Counted from the first letter of the stretch, positions 43,864 through 52,940 are shown. The stretch: 64,000 nt of DNA from Hydrogenophaga sp. A37 (GCF_002001205.1 NZ_MUNZ01000062.1:34928-98927); one strand, 5' to 3'. Made by a program: numbers and translations. The notes: generated by a model from the sequence alone, not told the origin.

Positions 43864-45216
43864 TCAGCGCACGCCGTCGCCGGCCAAGGCATCGCCGGTG
43901 AAGTAGCTGTCTGGACGGCGCGGCGCGATCTTGTAGTGCTGGTTGCGCTCGTTGACCACGCCGCTGGCGTACCAGGCACCGGAGATCAGGTCGTTGAACC
44001 CCCATTGCTGTTGCGGCGTCGTGGCCGGCAGGTCGGGCATGGCCACCGGGTGCGACCAGATGGTCTTCCAGAGCTGGCCCTTGGCGTCCCAGCGGTCACC
44101 CAATACAGCCACCCAGGTGTCTTCGTCCACGTAGTAGCGGCTCTTGGGCGCCTGGTGGCGCTGGCCGGCCTTGAGCGTGGCCTCGACCACATGAACGCGG
44201 TGCAGCTCCCAGCGCACGTGGTCCGGGTTGAGGTGGTTGGCCAGCAGCACGTCGCTGTCCTTGGTCGGGGTGTGCAGGCGGTTGCTGTTGTAAGGGATCA
44301 GCATTTCCTGTTTGCCCACGATCTTCCAGTCGAAGCGGTCGCTGCGGCCAGCGAACACGTCAACCTCATCGAAGCTGGCCACACCGGCGCTGGCCGGGGT
44401 GGGCGTGTCGCAGCAGGCGTTGGGCAGCTTGCGCACGCGGCGCTGGCCGGTCAGGTAGACCCAGGTGGCGCTCTTGTCCTGGTCCAGGCTCTGGTAGCCG
44501 GTGATGGCCTCGCCGGCACGCACCGGCGGGCCGCTGTTGACCAAACGGATCGCCCAGTACGCGCCATTGAACTTGTCGGCCTGTCCGTCGGCGTAATACG
44601 GCATCTGGAAATCGCCCCGACCCTCCACGGACAGCACGCGCTGACCGCTGGCCGTGCCGAGGTAGCCGCGGAAGTCGGCCTGCCAGGCCTCGCCGCGCCA
44701 GTGCAGCTCGTGGTTGGCCATGACCTCCTGCCCGGTCTTGGGGATGGGGAACGGGATACCGCCGTAAGCACCGGTGACCACGTCGCCTTCGATCTTGGCG
44801 GTGGTGGCGTTCTTCGCGGTGTTGTCGTAGACCCATTGCGGCGCAGCGGCGGTGCGGTGGGTCTTGTAGACATCGACGCGAAAGCTCTGCGGGTACTTCT
44901 TGAGCAGCGCCACGGTGCCTTCGGTCAGCTTGCTGGCGTGCTGCGCCATGTTGTCGGCGGTGATGCTGTAGAGCGGCTTCTCGTTCGCAAATGGGTCGCC
45001 GCGGCGGCCACCGTTCTTGAAGCCGGGGATGGCCGTGGTGTAACCGCCGGTCCAGGCCGGGATGCTGCCGTCCTTGTTGCCCGCGCGCTCGCCGCCCAGC
45101 GGCGTGAGCTCGCTCTTGAGGCGGGCGGCCTCTTGCGCGGTCACGCCAGCGTGCGCAGTGGTCGTGGCGACCAGGGCGCACAACAGTGCCGGGGCCCAAT
45201 GGGAAGTGTGTTTCAT
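43864..45216 (-). CDS. DUF1329 outer-membrane-associated protein
   Basis: 450 residues with a signal peptide and the DUF1329 pattern (LKSELTPLGGERAGNKDGSI, LHWRGEAWQ, RRVRKLPNACCDTPTP). The fold is related to LolA/LolB-type lipid-binding proteins. The ATG at 45216 follows GAGGAGAT. Always paired with DUF1302 in such clusters; here DUF1302 is directly upstream (14 bp). Likely moves a hydrophobic substrate. Confidence 0.92.
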   Translation of the reverse strand: MKHTSHWAPALLCALVATTTAHAGVTAQEAARLKSELTPLGGERAGNKDGSIPAWTGGYTTAIPGFKNGGRRGDPFANEKPLYSITADNMAQHASKLTEGTVALLKKYPQSFRVDVYKTHRTAAAPQWVYDNTAKNATTAKIEGDVVTGAYGGIPFPIPKTGQEVMANHELHWRGEAWQADFRGYLGTASGQRVLSVEGRGDFQMPYYADGQADKFNGAYWAIRLVNSGPPVRAGEAITGYQSLDQDKSATWVYLTGQRRVRKLPNACCDTPTPASAGVASFDEVDVFAGRSDRFDWKIVGKQEMLIPYNSNRLHTPTKDSDVLLANHLNPDHVRWELHRVHVVEATLKAGQRHQAPKSRYYVDEDTWVAVLGDRWDAKGQLWKTIWSHPVAMPDLPATTPQQQWGFNDLISGAWYASGVVNERNQHYKIAPRRPDSYFTGDALAGDGVR

Positions 45217-45230
45217 GAATATCTCCTCGA

Positions 45231-46895
45231 TCAGAAGGTGGTGCGCAGCGACACGGTCAGGTAGTTCCGGTCTTTCAGCGCCTGCTGGTACACGGCGTTG
45301 TTTTTGGCGTCGAGCGTGGGCGCGGCCTTGCCCAGGAAATGCACGACGTTCACGCCCAGGTTCCACGACCCGAGGTAGACCGCATTCAGGCCCAGGCTGA
45401 TGTCGCCGCCGCCATCGACCCCGAAGCCCGGCCCGACGGCCGAGGACTTGCCTTTGGTGTAGCCCAGGCCGATGCTGGGCGAGAGGTCCAGGCCCGGCAG
45501 CGCTTGGCGGTAGCTGGGCGAAAACACCAGGCGCGTGCCCACGGCCGATTTGTCGGCGTTGGGGTTGAGCATCTGCTCATTGCGGGTGACTTTCATGCGC
45601 GTGTTCCACGCCACCTCGCCCACGAACGACGCTTCACGCGACAGGAACGAAGGGCCGAGCGAGGCGATCCACGAGACCTGCGCGTGCGCCGTCTCGCCCA
45701 CCGCGTAGCCGGGGTTGCTGTTGTTGTTCAGGCCACTGTTGACGCGAATCGTCGACAGCGTGGACTGCCCGGAACTGGCCAGCGACGTGTTCTGTCGCAG
45801 CGACACCTCGCCGGCCCAGCCCCATTCGCCGACCGACTTGGCGAAGCTGGCGCCGAAGGCCCGCACCCCCTCGTGGTACATCCAGCGGTAGCTGGTGGGC
45901 ACCAATGCGGGCGGCACACCGGTGAGGACGTTGTTGATGTTGCTCGGCGTGGTGGCGTGGTAGCGGATGGCGTAGAGGCCGAAGTCGGTGTCGATCGACG
46001 GCGCGCGGAAGCGCAGCTGCACACCGCCCTGCCCGCTGTCCTTGGCGTCAAGGTCGGGCTGGCGCACGAAGGCGGCGGTGGGGCCGGCCTGGATGCGCTC
46101 GGCGCCCGGGCCCAGCGCGTCGCTGGAAGAGAGGTAGGCACCGACCGGCATCAACCGGGTCTTCTCCCACTCGTAGGTCAGGTAGGCGCCCAGCGACACG
46201 TCGGGGCTGAGCTGCACCTGACCCGAGAGCTTGCCGGTGGGCATGGCGACCTCCTTGAAGGTCGCGTTGGGCACCGAGAGCAGCTTGATCAGGTCCAGCG
46301 GCGCCTGGCCGCCCGCAATGCCGTTGGCACCGAAGAACAAGCTCTCACCCCACAGCAGCGTGTGGCGGCCCAGTCGCGCCGAGGCGGGGCGCTCGCCCAG
46401 ATCGAACTTGCCGTACACAAAGGCGTCGAGCAGCTCGGCCTTGCGGCCCATCAGGTCGCGGGTTTCCGTCGCGAACTCGCTGGCCGGCCGGTGATTGGCG
46501 GTGAAGCTGGTGTTGTCGGTCTTGCCGTTGTAGACGCTGTCGTACCAGGCGGCACCGCTGATCCGCGCGCCGTAGCCCGGACCGGCCAGGTCCAGCTCGG
46601 TCAGCAGGTCCAGGCGGTTGGACACGAGGCCCTTCTTGAAATTGTTGTCGCCGTCGTCCTGGTTGGCGGTCAGCGGCATCTGCGCCGAAAGCGTGGGCGA
46701 AGCGTCCTTCAGGCGCTGCATCAGGCTGTACTTCACGGTGTTGTCCCACCGCAGTTTCCAGTCCGGGTTGCCGGTGTCGATCTCGATCGCCGAGGCCGAC
46801 TGGGCCGTCAACAGCGCCAGAAAGAGGCAGGAAATCGCGGGGCGTGCGGCGGACCTGCGCGCAGTGGCTTTTCGGGCAAACGCTCGAACGGGCAT
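45231..46895 (-). CDS. DUF1302 outer-membrane channel-like protein
   Basis: 554 residues. Signal peptide, then a beta-barrel-type sequence with alternating hydrophobic strands ending in the C-terminal Phe (LTVSLRTTF) typical of outer-membrane proteins. The ATG at 46895 has AAGGAGA. First gene of the long minus-strand catabolic run and divergent from a LysR gene. Probably the outer-membrane entry for the substrate. Confidence 0.92.
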   Translation of the reverse strand: MPVRAFARKATARRSAARPAISCLFLALLTAQSASAIEIDTGNPDWKLRWDNTVKYSLMQRLKDASPTLSAQMPLTANQDDGDNNFKKGLVSNRLDLLTELDLAGPGYGARISGAAWYDSVYNGKTDNTSFTANHRPASEFATETRDLMGRKAELLDAFVYGKFDLGERPASARLGRHTLLWGESLFFGANGIAGGQAPLDLIKLLSVPNATFKEVAMPTGKLSGQVQLSPDVSLGAYLTYEWEKTRLMPVGAYLSSSDALGPGAERIQAGPTAAFVRQPDLDAKDSGQGGVQLRFRAPSIDTDFGLYAIRYHATTPSNINNVLTGVPPALVPTSYRWMYHEGVRAFGASFAKSVGEWGWAGEVSLRQNTSLASSGQSTLSTIRVNSGLNNNSNPGYAVGETAHAQVSWIASLGPSFLSREASFVGEVAWNTRMKVTRNEQMLNPNADKSAVGTRLVFSPSYRQALPGLDLSPSIGLGYTKGKSSAVGPGFGVDGGGDISLGLNAVYLGSWNLGVNVVHFLGKAAPTLDAKNNAVYQQALKDRNYLTVSLRTTF

Positions 46896-47033
46896 GGCTT
46901 GTCTCCTTGTAGGTGTGGGGTCCTCGTCGATCCGGGCAACGTGATCCGGATCCAACGAGCCGCGACTTTAGGGAGAAGGCCATCTCCTGGGAAATGGGTT
47001 GTGAGAATCCTTTCCATCCACTTTTGAAATATC

Positions 47034-47045
47034 AGGGCAAACCCT
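47034..47045. promoter_or_regulatory. Candidate LysR operator between divergent genes
   Basis: AGGG-CAAA-CCCT palindrome in the 213-bp gap between the DUF1302 gene (minus) and the LysR gene (plus). The location fits a LysR-type site controlling both. The match to T-N11-A is not exact. Confidence 0.35.
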
Positions 47046-47108
47046 AGAGCCCTGCGCGCACCGCCCGGCGCGCCGCCAGGGCTGATGCACACTGGCCCCT
47101 ACCCCACC

Positions 47109-48044
47109 ATGCGATTCAAGAAACTCGACCTCAACCTGCTCGTCGCACTCGACGCCTTGCTGACCGAAAAAAACGTCACCCGGGCCGGCGAGCGCGTGTT
47201 CCTGAGCCAATCCACCATGAGCAACGCGCTCTCGCGGCTGCGCCAGTATTTCGACGACGAGCTGCTGGTGCAGGTCGGTGGCCGCATGGAGCTGACGCCG
47301 CGCGCCGAGCTGCTGCACGAGGCGGTGCGCGACGTGCTGGTGCGCATCGACACCACGGTGGCCGCGCGGCCCGCCTTCGACCCGACCGAATCGGAGCGCG
47401 AGTTCACACTGTTCGTGTCCGACTACTCGATGGCGGTGCTGATCCCGGCCATGCTGGCGCTGGCCCACCAGCGCGGCAGCCGGACCCGCTTCAACTTCAA
47501 GCAGCAGGTGGGACCGCCCCACCGCAACCTGGAACGCGGCGAGGCCGACCTGCTGATCATTCCGTCGAACTTCTGTTCACCGGACCACCCGCTGGACCCG
47601 CTGTTCGACGACCGTTTCGTGTGCGCGGTCTGGCAGGGCAGCCCACTGGCGCAGGGCGCGCTGACGATGGAGCGTTACCTGCAGGCGCGCCATGTGGCGA
47701 TGGTCCCGTCCGATGGCAGCCTGCCGGTGTTCGACACCTGGCTCGCCAACGACCACGGCCTGAGCCGCGAGATCGGCCTCACCACCTACAACTTCAGCGC
47801 GATGCTGCACCTGGTGGTCGGCACCGACCTGATCGCCACCGCGCACGCGCGGCTCGCCCTCATGCTTCAGGGCATGCTGCCCATTGCGCTGCGGCCGGTG
47901 CCGATGTCGATGAAGCAGTTGCAGCAGTCCATGCAATGGCACAAATACCGCAGCCGCGACCCGGGCCTGATCTGGCTGCGCGACCTGCTGCGCGAGGCCG
48001 CTGCGGGCATGGGCCCCTGCCCCGCCGAGCCGGTCAGCGGATAG
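47109..48044 (+). CDS. LysR-family transcriptional regulator of the catabolic cluster
   Basis: 311 residues of the NahR/NodD-like LysR subgroup. It starts MRFKKLDLNLLVALDALLTE with the HTH in NVTRAGERVFLSQSTMSNAL. This subgroup regulates aromatic degradation genes. Divergent from the DUF1302-headed operon, so it is the likely regulator. Its 3' end overlaps the convergent thioesterase gene by 11 bp. Confidence 0.92.
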   Translation: MRFKKLDLNLLVALDALLTEKNVTRAGERVFLSQSTMSNALSRLRQYFDDELLVQVGGRMELTPRAELLHEAVRDVLVRIDTTVAARPAFDPTESEREFTLFVSDYSMAVLIPAMLALAHQRGSRTRFNFKQQVGPPHRNLERGEADLLIIPSNFCSPDHPLDPLFDDRFVCAVWQGSPLAQGALTMERYLQARHVAMVPSDGSLPVFDTWLANDHGLSREIGLTTYNFSAMLHLVVGTDLIATAHARLALMLQGMLPIALRPVPMSMKQLQQSMQWHKYRSRDPGLIWLRDLLREAAAGMGPCPAEPVSG

Positions 48045-48507
48045 CCGAGAAACGCTGCTCCATCTCGCGCCGCATGCTCTTGCGCAGCTCGGCCGCCGAG
48101 TGGCGGCGGCGCTCGTCGGGCGTGAAGGGGCGCAGCGGCGCCACGGTGGTGGGCTTGCCGGTGTCGTCCACCGCGACCATGGTGAAGAAGCAGCTGTTGA
48201 CGTGGCGATTTTCCTGGGTGCGGATGTTTTCCGCGATCACCTTGATGCCGATCTCCATCGACGAGCTGCCGGTGTGGTTGACCGAGGCGAGGAAGGTCAC
48301 CAGCTCGCCCACGTGGATCGGCTGGCGGAACATCACCTGGTCCACGCTCAGCGTCACCACATAGGCGGCCGCGTAGCGGCTGGCGCAGGCGTAGGCCACC
48401 TGATCGAGCAGCTTCAGGATGGAGCCGCCGTGCACCTTGCCAGAGAAGTTGGCGGTGTCGGGGGTCATGAGCACGGTCATGCTCAATTGGTGGGCGGGGA
48501 GTTCCAT
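48034..48507 (-). CDS. Acyl-CoA thioesterase (hotdog fold), intact copy
   Basis: 157-residue single-hotdog acyl-CoA thioesterase of the YciA/ACOT type. It has NFSGKVHGGSILKLLDQVAY with the conserved Asp, and the C-terminal VNSCFFTMVAVDDTGKP. This is the complete member of a set: partial or broken copies of the same gene, all in this orientation, lie at 53180-53336, 54998-55104 and 56897-57369. Convergent with the LysR gene. Confidence 0.94.
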   Translation of the reverse strand: MELPAHQLSMTVLMTPDTANFSGKVHGGSILKLLDQVAYACASRYAAAYVVTLSVDQVMFRQPIHVGELVTFLASVNHTGSSSMEIGIKVIAENIRTQENRHVNSCFFTMVAVDDTGKPTTVAPLRPFTPDERRRHSAAELRKSMRREMEQRFSAIR

Positions 48508-48638
48508 GGCGGTGGGCGTGTGTGGCGGTCGGCGGGATACCGGGGCTTTTCAGGAAGCAGCGATGGTGCCACGCCTTGTCACAGCGCGAATCAGTGGAAC
48601 CCGAAGACCTGGCCAGGCTGAGCACCGCGTGTTCGGCC

Positions 48639-49025
48639 CTACGCCTCCGGGATGTCCTCGTGGATGCAGAGGTAGTTTCCCTCTGTGTCCTTGAACCAGG
48701 CCGCCTTCTCGGCTCCCAGTACGCAGACGTGGTTCACCGTCTTCAGCCCCGGGAAGTCGTAGTCCTCGAACGTCACCCCCGTGTGCTTCAACGCTTCAAT
48801 GCTGGCGGCAATGTTTTCCACCCGGAAGCTGATCGCCGTGTGGTCGGCCCGGGTCCCTTCAGGCTTCGGAAACAGTGCCAGCGTGGCGCCACCCACCGTG
48901 TAGATGAACTTTCCGTCGGGCCTGAACCCACTGGGCCTCAGACCCAGGCAGCCCTCGTAGAAAGCGCGGGCGCGGTCCATGTCCTTGACCGGCAACATCG
49001 TCGTGACAGAGGCATCGGACAACAT
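48639..49025 (-). CDS. VOC-fold protein
   Basis: 128 residues of the glyoxalase/bleomycin-resistance fold (VTTMLPVKDMDRARAFYEGC, SFRVENIAASIEAL, FKDTEGNYLCIHEDI). Single module, so it should act as a dimer. The substrate is unknown. It lies 131 bp upstream of the thioesterase start; no shared motif indicates a link. Confidence 0.87.
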   Translation of the reverse strand: MLSDASVTTMLPVKDMDRARAFYEGCLGLRPSGFRPDGKFIYTVGGATLALFPKPEGTRADHTAISFRVENIAASIEALKHTGVTFEDYDFPGLKTVNHVCVLGAEKAAWFKDTEGNYLCIHEDIPEA

Positions 49026-49125
49026 ACGCAGTCCTTTCGCTCAACCCGGTCCTGTCCCAGCCACCAGACACCCGGAAGCCGTCCGCCGGAACCACAGCTT
49101 ATGCCTCTCGGTGCTGTGGCGCCAG

Positions 49126-49291
49126 TGCAGACGCGGGACGCCATCACCATGCGCGAAATCCAGGCCCGGGGTTTGGTGGTGGCCGACCAGGTGGTGCGGG
49201 AATGCGACCTGAGTTTTGTTTGTCTGGCCGAACGGGTGGGGGAACCGGTGATAACGAGCGCTTGGGGGCGTTGGAGGTGGTTTGGGGTTGA
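49126..49291 (+). pseudogene. LysR regulator 3' fragment
   Basis: Translation RDAITMREIQARGLVVADQV followed by CDLSFVCLAERVGEPVI matches the C terminus of LysR proteins such as the one at 19383-20297. A one-base shift then breaks the frame; the shifted frame gives LGALEVVWG and stop, matching the normal ending LGALDAVWG. Only the last about 55 codons remain. DNA identity to the copy at 20 kb is roughly three quarters, so the source was another paralogue. Confidence 0.82.
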
Positions 49292-49778
49292 GGGGAGTTT
49301 CTCGGTGGAGTGTTTCTACCCATTGCGGGCACCCTGCTGACCGGAACCACCGACTGTTACGCATCGAGCAGACGCTCCGAAACTGTTTACCGCTGGCGCC
49401 TGATTCGCCTACAGCGGGGTGTGCGGGGTTAGGACCTCCCATTTCGCCATGGGTACCGAAGCTTCCTGAGGCAGCGATCGGGAGGGGCGTCCCAGATGGG
49501 CGTTGCGAGGAGGCGGCCGCTGCATTGGCGGCGCTCGTCATCATGAAGGCTAGGCCACGCAATGCCGCATGGGAATTGCCTTCATAACGATTCTTGATTC
49601 TCACATGGGGCCACGTATCCGCAGAAATTTCCGAAGGGGCGGATATTTCCGTCGTTGGTTGCAAAACAGATCTGATCTGATCCGCTGGACGTCGCCAATC
49701 GAACTGCTACTATGAGTGCCTTGCACGACTAGCAGGGCAGATAAAACGCCCCGGTCGCATGCGATTCAGGGAGGCCTC
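49292..49778. other. Non-coding stretch upstream of the AT-rich module
   Basis: About 490 bp with no supported gene. Contents: an imperfect 10-bp inverted repeat GAAATTTCCG...CGGATATTTC (49624-49649), a tandem GATCT repeat near 49669-49681, and the ribosome site AGGGAGG at 49768-49774. GC falls from left to right, marking the change to the AT-rich module. A promoter for that module probably lies here. The opposite-strand frame through it runs antisense to the LysR fragment and is not credible. Confidence 0.5.
49624..49649. promoter_or_regulatory. Inverted repeat upstream of the GNAT-ImmA-beta module
   Basis: Arms GAAATTTCCG and CGGATATTTC, one mismatch, 6-bp spacer, 130 bp before the first gene. 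A possible operator for module control; no matching regulator is recognised. Confidence 0.4.
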
Positions 49779-50456
49779 TTGAACTACACCATCGAAGACA
49801 TTCGGCGAGCGCTAGACGCCGCTCCACCGGAAATAAGCTCACATGGGATCATTTCCAATGGAACGCTGACCGGGCGAACCGGTACAGTCGACTACACGAT
49901 CCATTTAGGCTGGGATCTCTTAATCGCGAATTTATGCGATCGATCGTGGGGCGCTTTCAATGTCACGCTTCTGCGACACATCCGGAACCTCGAATCTGGA
50001 GGCGTAGATATAGCTCCGATTCTGGAATCGGCACAGCTCGAAGACAATCATTGGCGCTGGCTCGACAAGAGCCTGCACTATAGAGGCGACTGCTACAAGT
50101 GGTTTTTTCTGATTGCAGAAAATTACCCACAGGCAGCTTGTCTCGTCTATCATCCAAAAGCCAGCGTCGCCGGCGTGGGAGATATTTTCTATGTTGAATA
50201 TATCGCGACTGCACCATGGAATCGCGATAACGTGTTGGCTGAACGCGCTTTTAAGGGCGTAGGTCCTAAGCTATTGGATCGCGTTATCAGCTACGCGAAA
50301 GACGACTTAAATCTACGCTCGGGATTCTCTCTGCACTCGCTTCCTAAGGCAGTACAGTTCTACGAAAAGATCGGCATGACGGCGTTCCCACAATACGATA
50401 AAGAAGGGCTGAGATTCTTTGAGTGGGTAGCCCAAGAAGAGCAAACGAAGGGATGA
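49779..50456 (+). CDS. GNAT-fold acetyltransferase-like protein of the AT-rich module
   Basis: 225 residues. The C-terminal half has the GNAT pattern: a VEYIATAPWNRD strand, GVGPKLLDRVISYA helix and FYEKIGMTAFP near the end. The N-terminal half is not recognised. The start is TTG at 49779, 4 bases after AGGGAGG; a GTG at 49716 is less likely. Codon use is AT-richer than in the flanking genes (ATA, AGA, TTA appear), a sign of transfer. The ImmA-like gene begins 4 bp after it. Confidence 0.75.
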   Translation: MNYTIEDIRRALDAAPPEISSHGIISNGTLTGRTGTVDYTIHLGWDLLIANLCDRSWGAFNVTLLRHIRNLESGGVDIAPILESAQLEDNHWRWLDKSLHYRGDCYKWFFLIAENYPQAACLVYHPKASVAGVGDIFYVEYIATAPWNRDNVLAERAFKGVGPKLLDRVISYAKDDLNLRSGFSLHSLPKAVQFYEKIGMTAFPQYDKEGLRFFEWVAQEEQTKG

Positions 50457-50460
50457 TTTT

Positions 50461-51321
50461 ATGAAAATCCTTGCCACGCTCGAAGAAGATTTCCCGTGTC
50501 CAGCCTCCTCGGCGGTTGAGCCGCAAAAATATTACGACGCTTTTCTAAAAGCAGAAGCGATATTGGCGGCAGCCCCCAAACAGTATCGAGACACTGGTGA
50601 AAACCGCCTTCCGGAGCTAACGAGCTATCTATACCGCGGCGGTGATGCTGCTGCTGCGCTTTACCGGAAACGAGACGACGCCTCAGAAGTCCTAACCGGC
50701 CTTTGGTTGTCTGCGGTTCGACAAACGGCTGGGTGGTACGTTGCAGCCAATGCAACACCAGTCTTTCATGGCTTTGAAAAATCCAGCCTTGCCGATCTGC
50801 CTCGACAGTTCAAGAAACCGGCAGATTTGCCCAAAATCGGTCCGTTCTTGGCAGCTTACGGCATCATATTTCTTTGGGAGGATTCAATTCCATCAATGAA
50901 GCTTGACGGTGCCGTGTTTTCTCTGTCGTCGGGACAAATCGTCGTTGCGCTAAGCCTGAGATATGCACGTCTAGACCATTTTTGGTTCACTTTGATGCAT
51001 GAGCTTGCACACACAGTGCTGCATGCTGATCGTTTAAGCATGCCAATTTTTGATGATTTGGATAATATTTCCAAGGATCTAACAGAGCAGCAAGCCGATC
51101 GCCTCGCCTCGGACAGTTTGATTCCGAGAAATGAGTGGCGCAGTTGCCCCGCAAGATATAGCAACTCGGTAAAGGATATTGTTAGCTTTGCGAATCGACT
51201 TGGCATTCCACCTCAATGTGTTGCCGGACGCCTGCGAAGGGAGCTGGGTCGATACGACCTATTCTCTGAGATTATCAATGAATATAACGTCAGGGAGATT
51301 TTGAATGGCCGCCAATCATAA
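50461..51321 (+). CDS. ImmA/IrrE-family metallopeptidase-like protein
   Basis: 286 residues. Zn-protease motif HELAH at 180-184 (LMHELAHTVLHADR), with a later EQQADRLASDSLIP region that supplies the third-ligand Glu in this family. No N-terminal HTH, unlike the usual XRE-ImmA fusions; residues 1-120 are of unknown fold. ImmA-type proteases cut repressors or antitoxins. Overlaps the beta-like gene by 17 bp, so the two are translated together. AT-rich codons. Confidence 0.85.
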   Translation: MKILATLEEDFPCPASSAVEPQKYYDAFLKAEAILAAAPKQYRDTGENRLPELTSYLYRGGDAAAALYRKRDDASEVLTGLWLSAVRQTAGWYVAANATPVFHGFEKSSLADLPRQFKKPADLPKIGPFLAAYGIIFLWEDSIPSMKLDGAVFSLSSGQIVVALSLRYARLDHFWFTLMHELAHTVLHADRLSMPIFDDLDNISKDLTEQQADRLASDSLIPRNEWRSCPARYSNSVKDIVSFANRLGIPPQCVAGRLRRELGRYDLFSEIINEYNVREILNGRQS

Positions 51322-52381
51322 CTACACACCATTTTTGAAGTTTAAGGCAAACGAGGTATCGGGCCTTTCCGTACTCAGCTCCGAGCTGAAGGCTGAGCTA
51401 ACGCCTTTTTTCGATTTGCCTCGAAAAGATGGCATGACCAGGGTCAATTTTGAGAAATTAGTTGGATCTTGCCGCAAGAAATCAGAGAAGTACTTGACGG
51501 CCTTCCCCTATATATTTATAGACTCATTCGACATCCCTGATTCAATGGCGATAGTCGGTTCGCCAAATTGCAGGATTGTAATTGAAGCATTCGCAGGCTT
51601 CAAATATATCCCCGTACTGGGGTTAGATCGAGCTGCGGATCATAACCAAGCTATTCTTGCCGCGAAGGCCGCTGGTGAAATAGTCTCCGACACTGTGGCA
51701 GTGCGACTTCAGTCGGATGAATTTTCCTCTTTTGACTTGATCAATGACGAGTTGATTGATCTGATTACTGCCGGATCGGACCTCTTTACCAATTGGATTT
51801 TTGTATTTGATTGCCGAGTCTGTCTAGCAGGCAATCGAATGAAGCTCGCAACGGATATCGCAAATTTTGTCACGGCAGTTGATGACGCCATTGAGGTTCA
51901 GAAGTACATAATCGTGGGATCCTCCATTCCTGCCATGATTACGGATATTGCCAGACCAAGCGATGAGTCGGTAATAGCCAGGGCCGAACTTGAAGTTTTC
52001 CATGCTGCTCAGGAAATGGTTGGAGCCAATCTCATCTCGCTGGGCGACTACACCATAGTGAGCCCGACATACTCGGAACTCACCATTGCACCGGAGTTGC
52101 TGCTCAGCGTAATTGCGCCAAAGGTGTTCTATACCTTTGACAACTACCATTACATTGCCCGAGGTGGGCGCATAAAGACTAACGGATACGGGCAATACGA
52201 TGAAATTTTCAAGGAGATAGTGGGCAAAAGTTTCTACCGAGGAGCGCCATACTCTTGGGGAGATAATCTCATTAAACAGAGAGTCGACGGGATTCGCGAT
52301 AAGAATGTTACTCCTTCAACGATTCTGAAGCCAACAATCTGCGCCCACATTACATATATGGCACAGGACTACTCAACATAG
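51305..52381 (+). CDS. Phage T4 beta-protein family protein
   Basis: 358 residues resembling the beta protein family (first seen in phage T4): the opening NYTPFLKFKANEVSGLSVL, the strand VLGLDRA and the late CAHITYM are typical. Function of the family is not established. In other genomes it occurs beside sce7726-family proteins; here one such gene is directly convergent, overlapping by 32 bp. AT-rich, like the two genes before it. Confidence 0.8.
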   Translation: MAANHNYTPFLKFKANEVSGLSVLSSELKAELTPFFDLPRKDGMTRVNFEKLVGSCRKKSEKYLTAFPYIFIDSFDIPDSMAIVGSPNCRIVIEAFAGFKYIPVLGLDRAADHNQAILAAKAAGEIVSDTVAVRLQSDEFSSFDLINDELIDLITAGSDLFTNWIFVFDCRVCLAGNRMKLATDIANFVTAVDDAIEVQKYIIVGSSIPAMITDIARPSDESVIARAELEVFHAAQEMVGANLISLGDYTIVSPTYSELTIAPELLLSVIAPKVFYTFDNYHYIARGGRIKTNGYGQYDEIFKEIVGKSFYRGAPYSWGDNLIKQRVDGIRDKNVTPSTILKPTICAHITYMAQDYST

Positions 52382-52940
52382 TATTGCGTGGATTGCGTTC
52401 TGCAAGCGCCCGCCCCACACTCTCGTTGATTACGCTGATTGGGGCGCTCGAAGCGATGAGCGCAGCGATCTTTTGTCTATTCATTTTTTCCAGAGATGCG
52501 GTGCTGGCGCTAGGGAATTTGATCAGCTCTGAACGCCATAAACTCAGCAAGGCGATCTCCGGGCGATACGACGGATTTCGGGATGCGCCCCTCACATGCC
52601 TTAAGACCACCGAACTGCAGTGGGAAGGATTGGCTAGCACGATCCCCCAATGCTTTGGCGCGATAATCTCGGCGCTTCTTAGGTGGTTTGCAGTCGTGAC
52701 CAGCGATACAAGCGGAAAGGCCAGGTCATAAAACTGAGATTGTCGGACAATCCGATTTATTGAATCAGTTTCGCCTTTGATTTCATAGCAGTGCATTGAT
52801 TTGTAGACCGCGACCACATCTGCAATTGCACTGCCATTGCACACGTGTACCTCCTCCAAGGTAGCACGTGGTGCGTTCGCTCTTCGACCTAAATTGGCAA
52901 TGAGCGCTTGTCTTATTTCTTTGTCCGTCAGCTTTTGCAT
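52350..52940 (-). CDS. sce7726-family protein with PD-(D/E)xK nuclease-like motif
   Basis: 196 residues. The pattern Asp41 (AIADVVAVY) followed by Glu53-x-Lys55 (CYEIKGE), with an upstream Glu at 29/30, is that of the PD-(D/E)xK nuclease fold. The overall sequence resembles the sce7726 family. The end overlaps the convergent beta-like gene, an arrangement that allows antisense control. No clear ribosome site. The upstream 235 bp to 53175 shows no gene. Confidence 0.78.
   Translation of the reverse strand: MQKLTDKEIRQALIANLGRRANAPRATLEEVHVCNGSAIADVVAVYKSMHCYEIKGETDSINRIVRQSQFYDLAFPLVSLVTTANHLRSAEIIAPKHWGIVLANPSHCSSVVLRHVRGASRNPSYRPEIALLSLWRSELIKFPSASTASLEKMNRQKIAALIASSAPISVINESVGRALAERNPRNTMLSSPVPYM

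Noticed and set aside
49420..49450. Possible integron attC site (GGTTAGG core-like sequence)
   Set aside because: Only one side of the core matches; no partner RYYYAAC or long stem is present within 60-140 bp and no integrase is seen.
49041..49664. Minus-strand 207-codon frame before the AT-rich module
   Set aside because: Runs antisense to the LysR fragment; no ribosome site, no motif, and composition changes along it.
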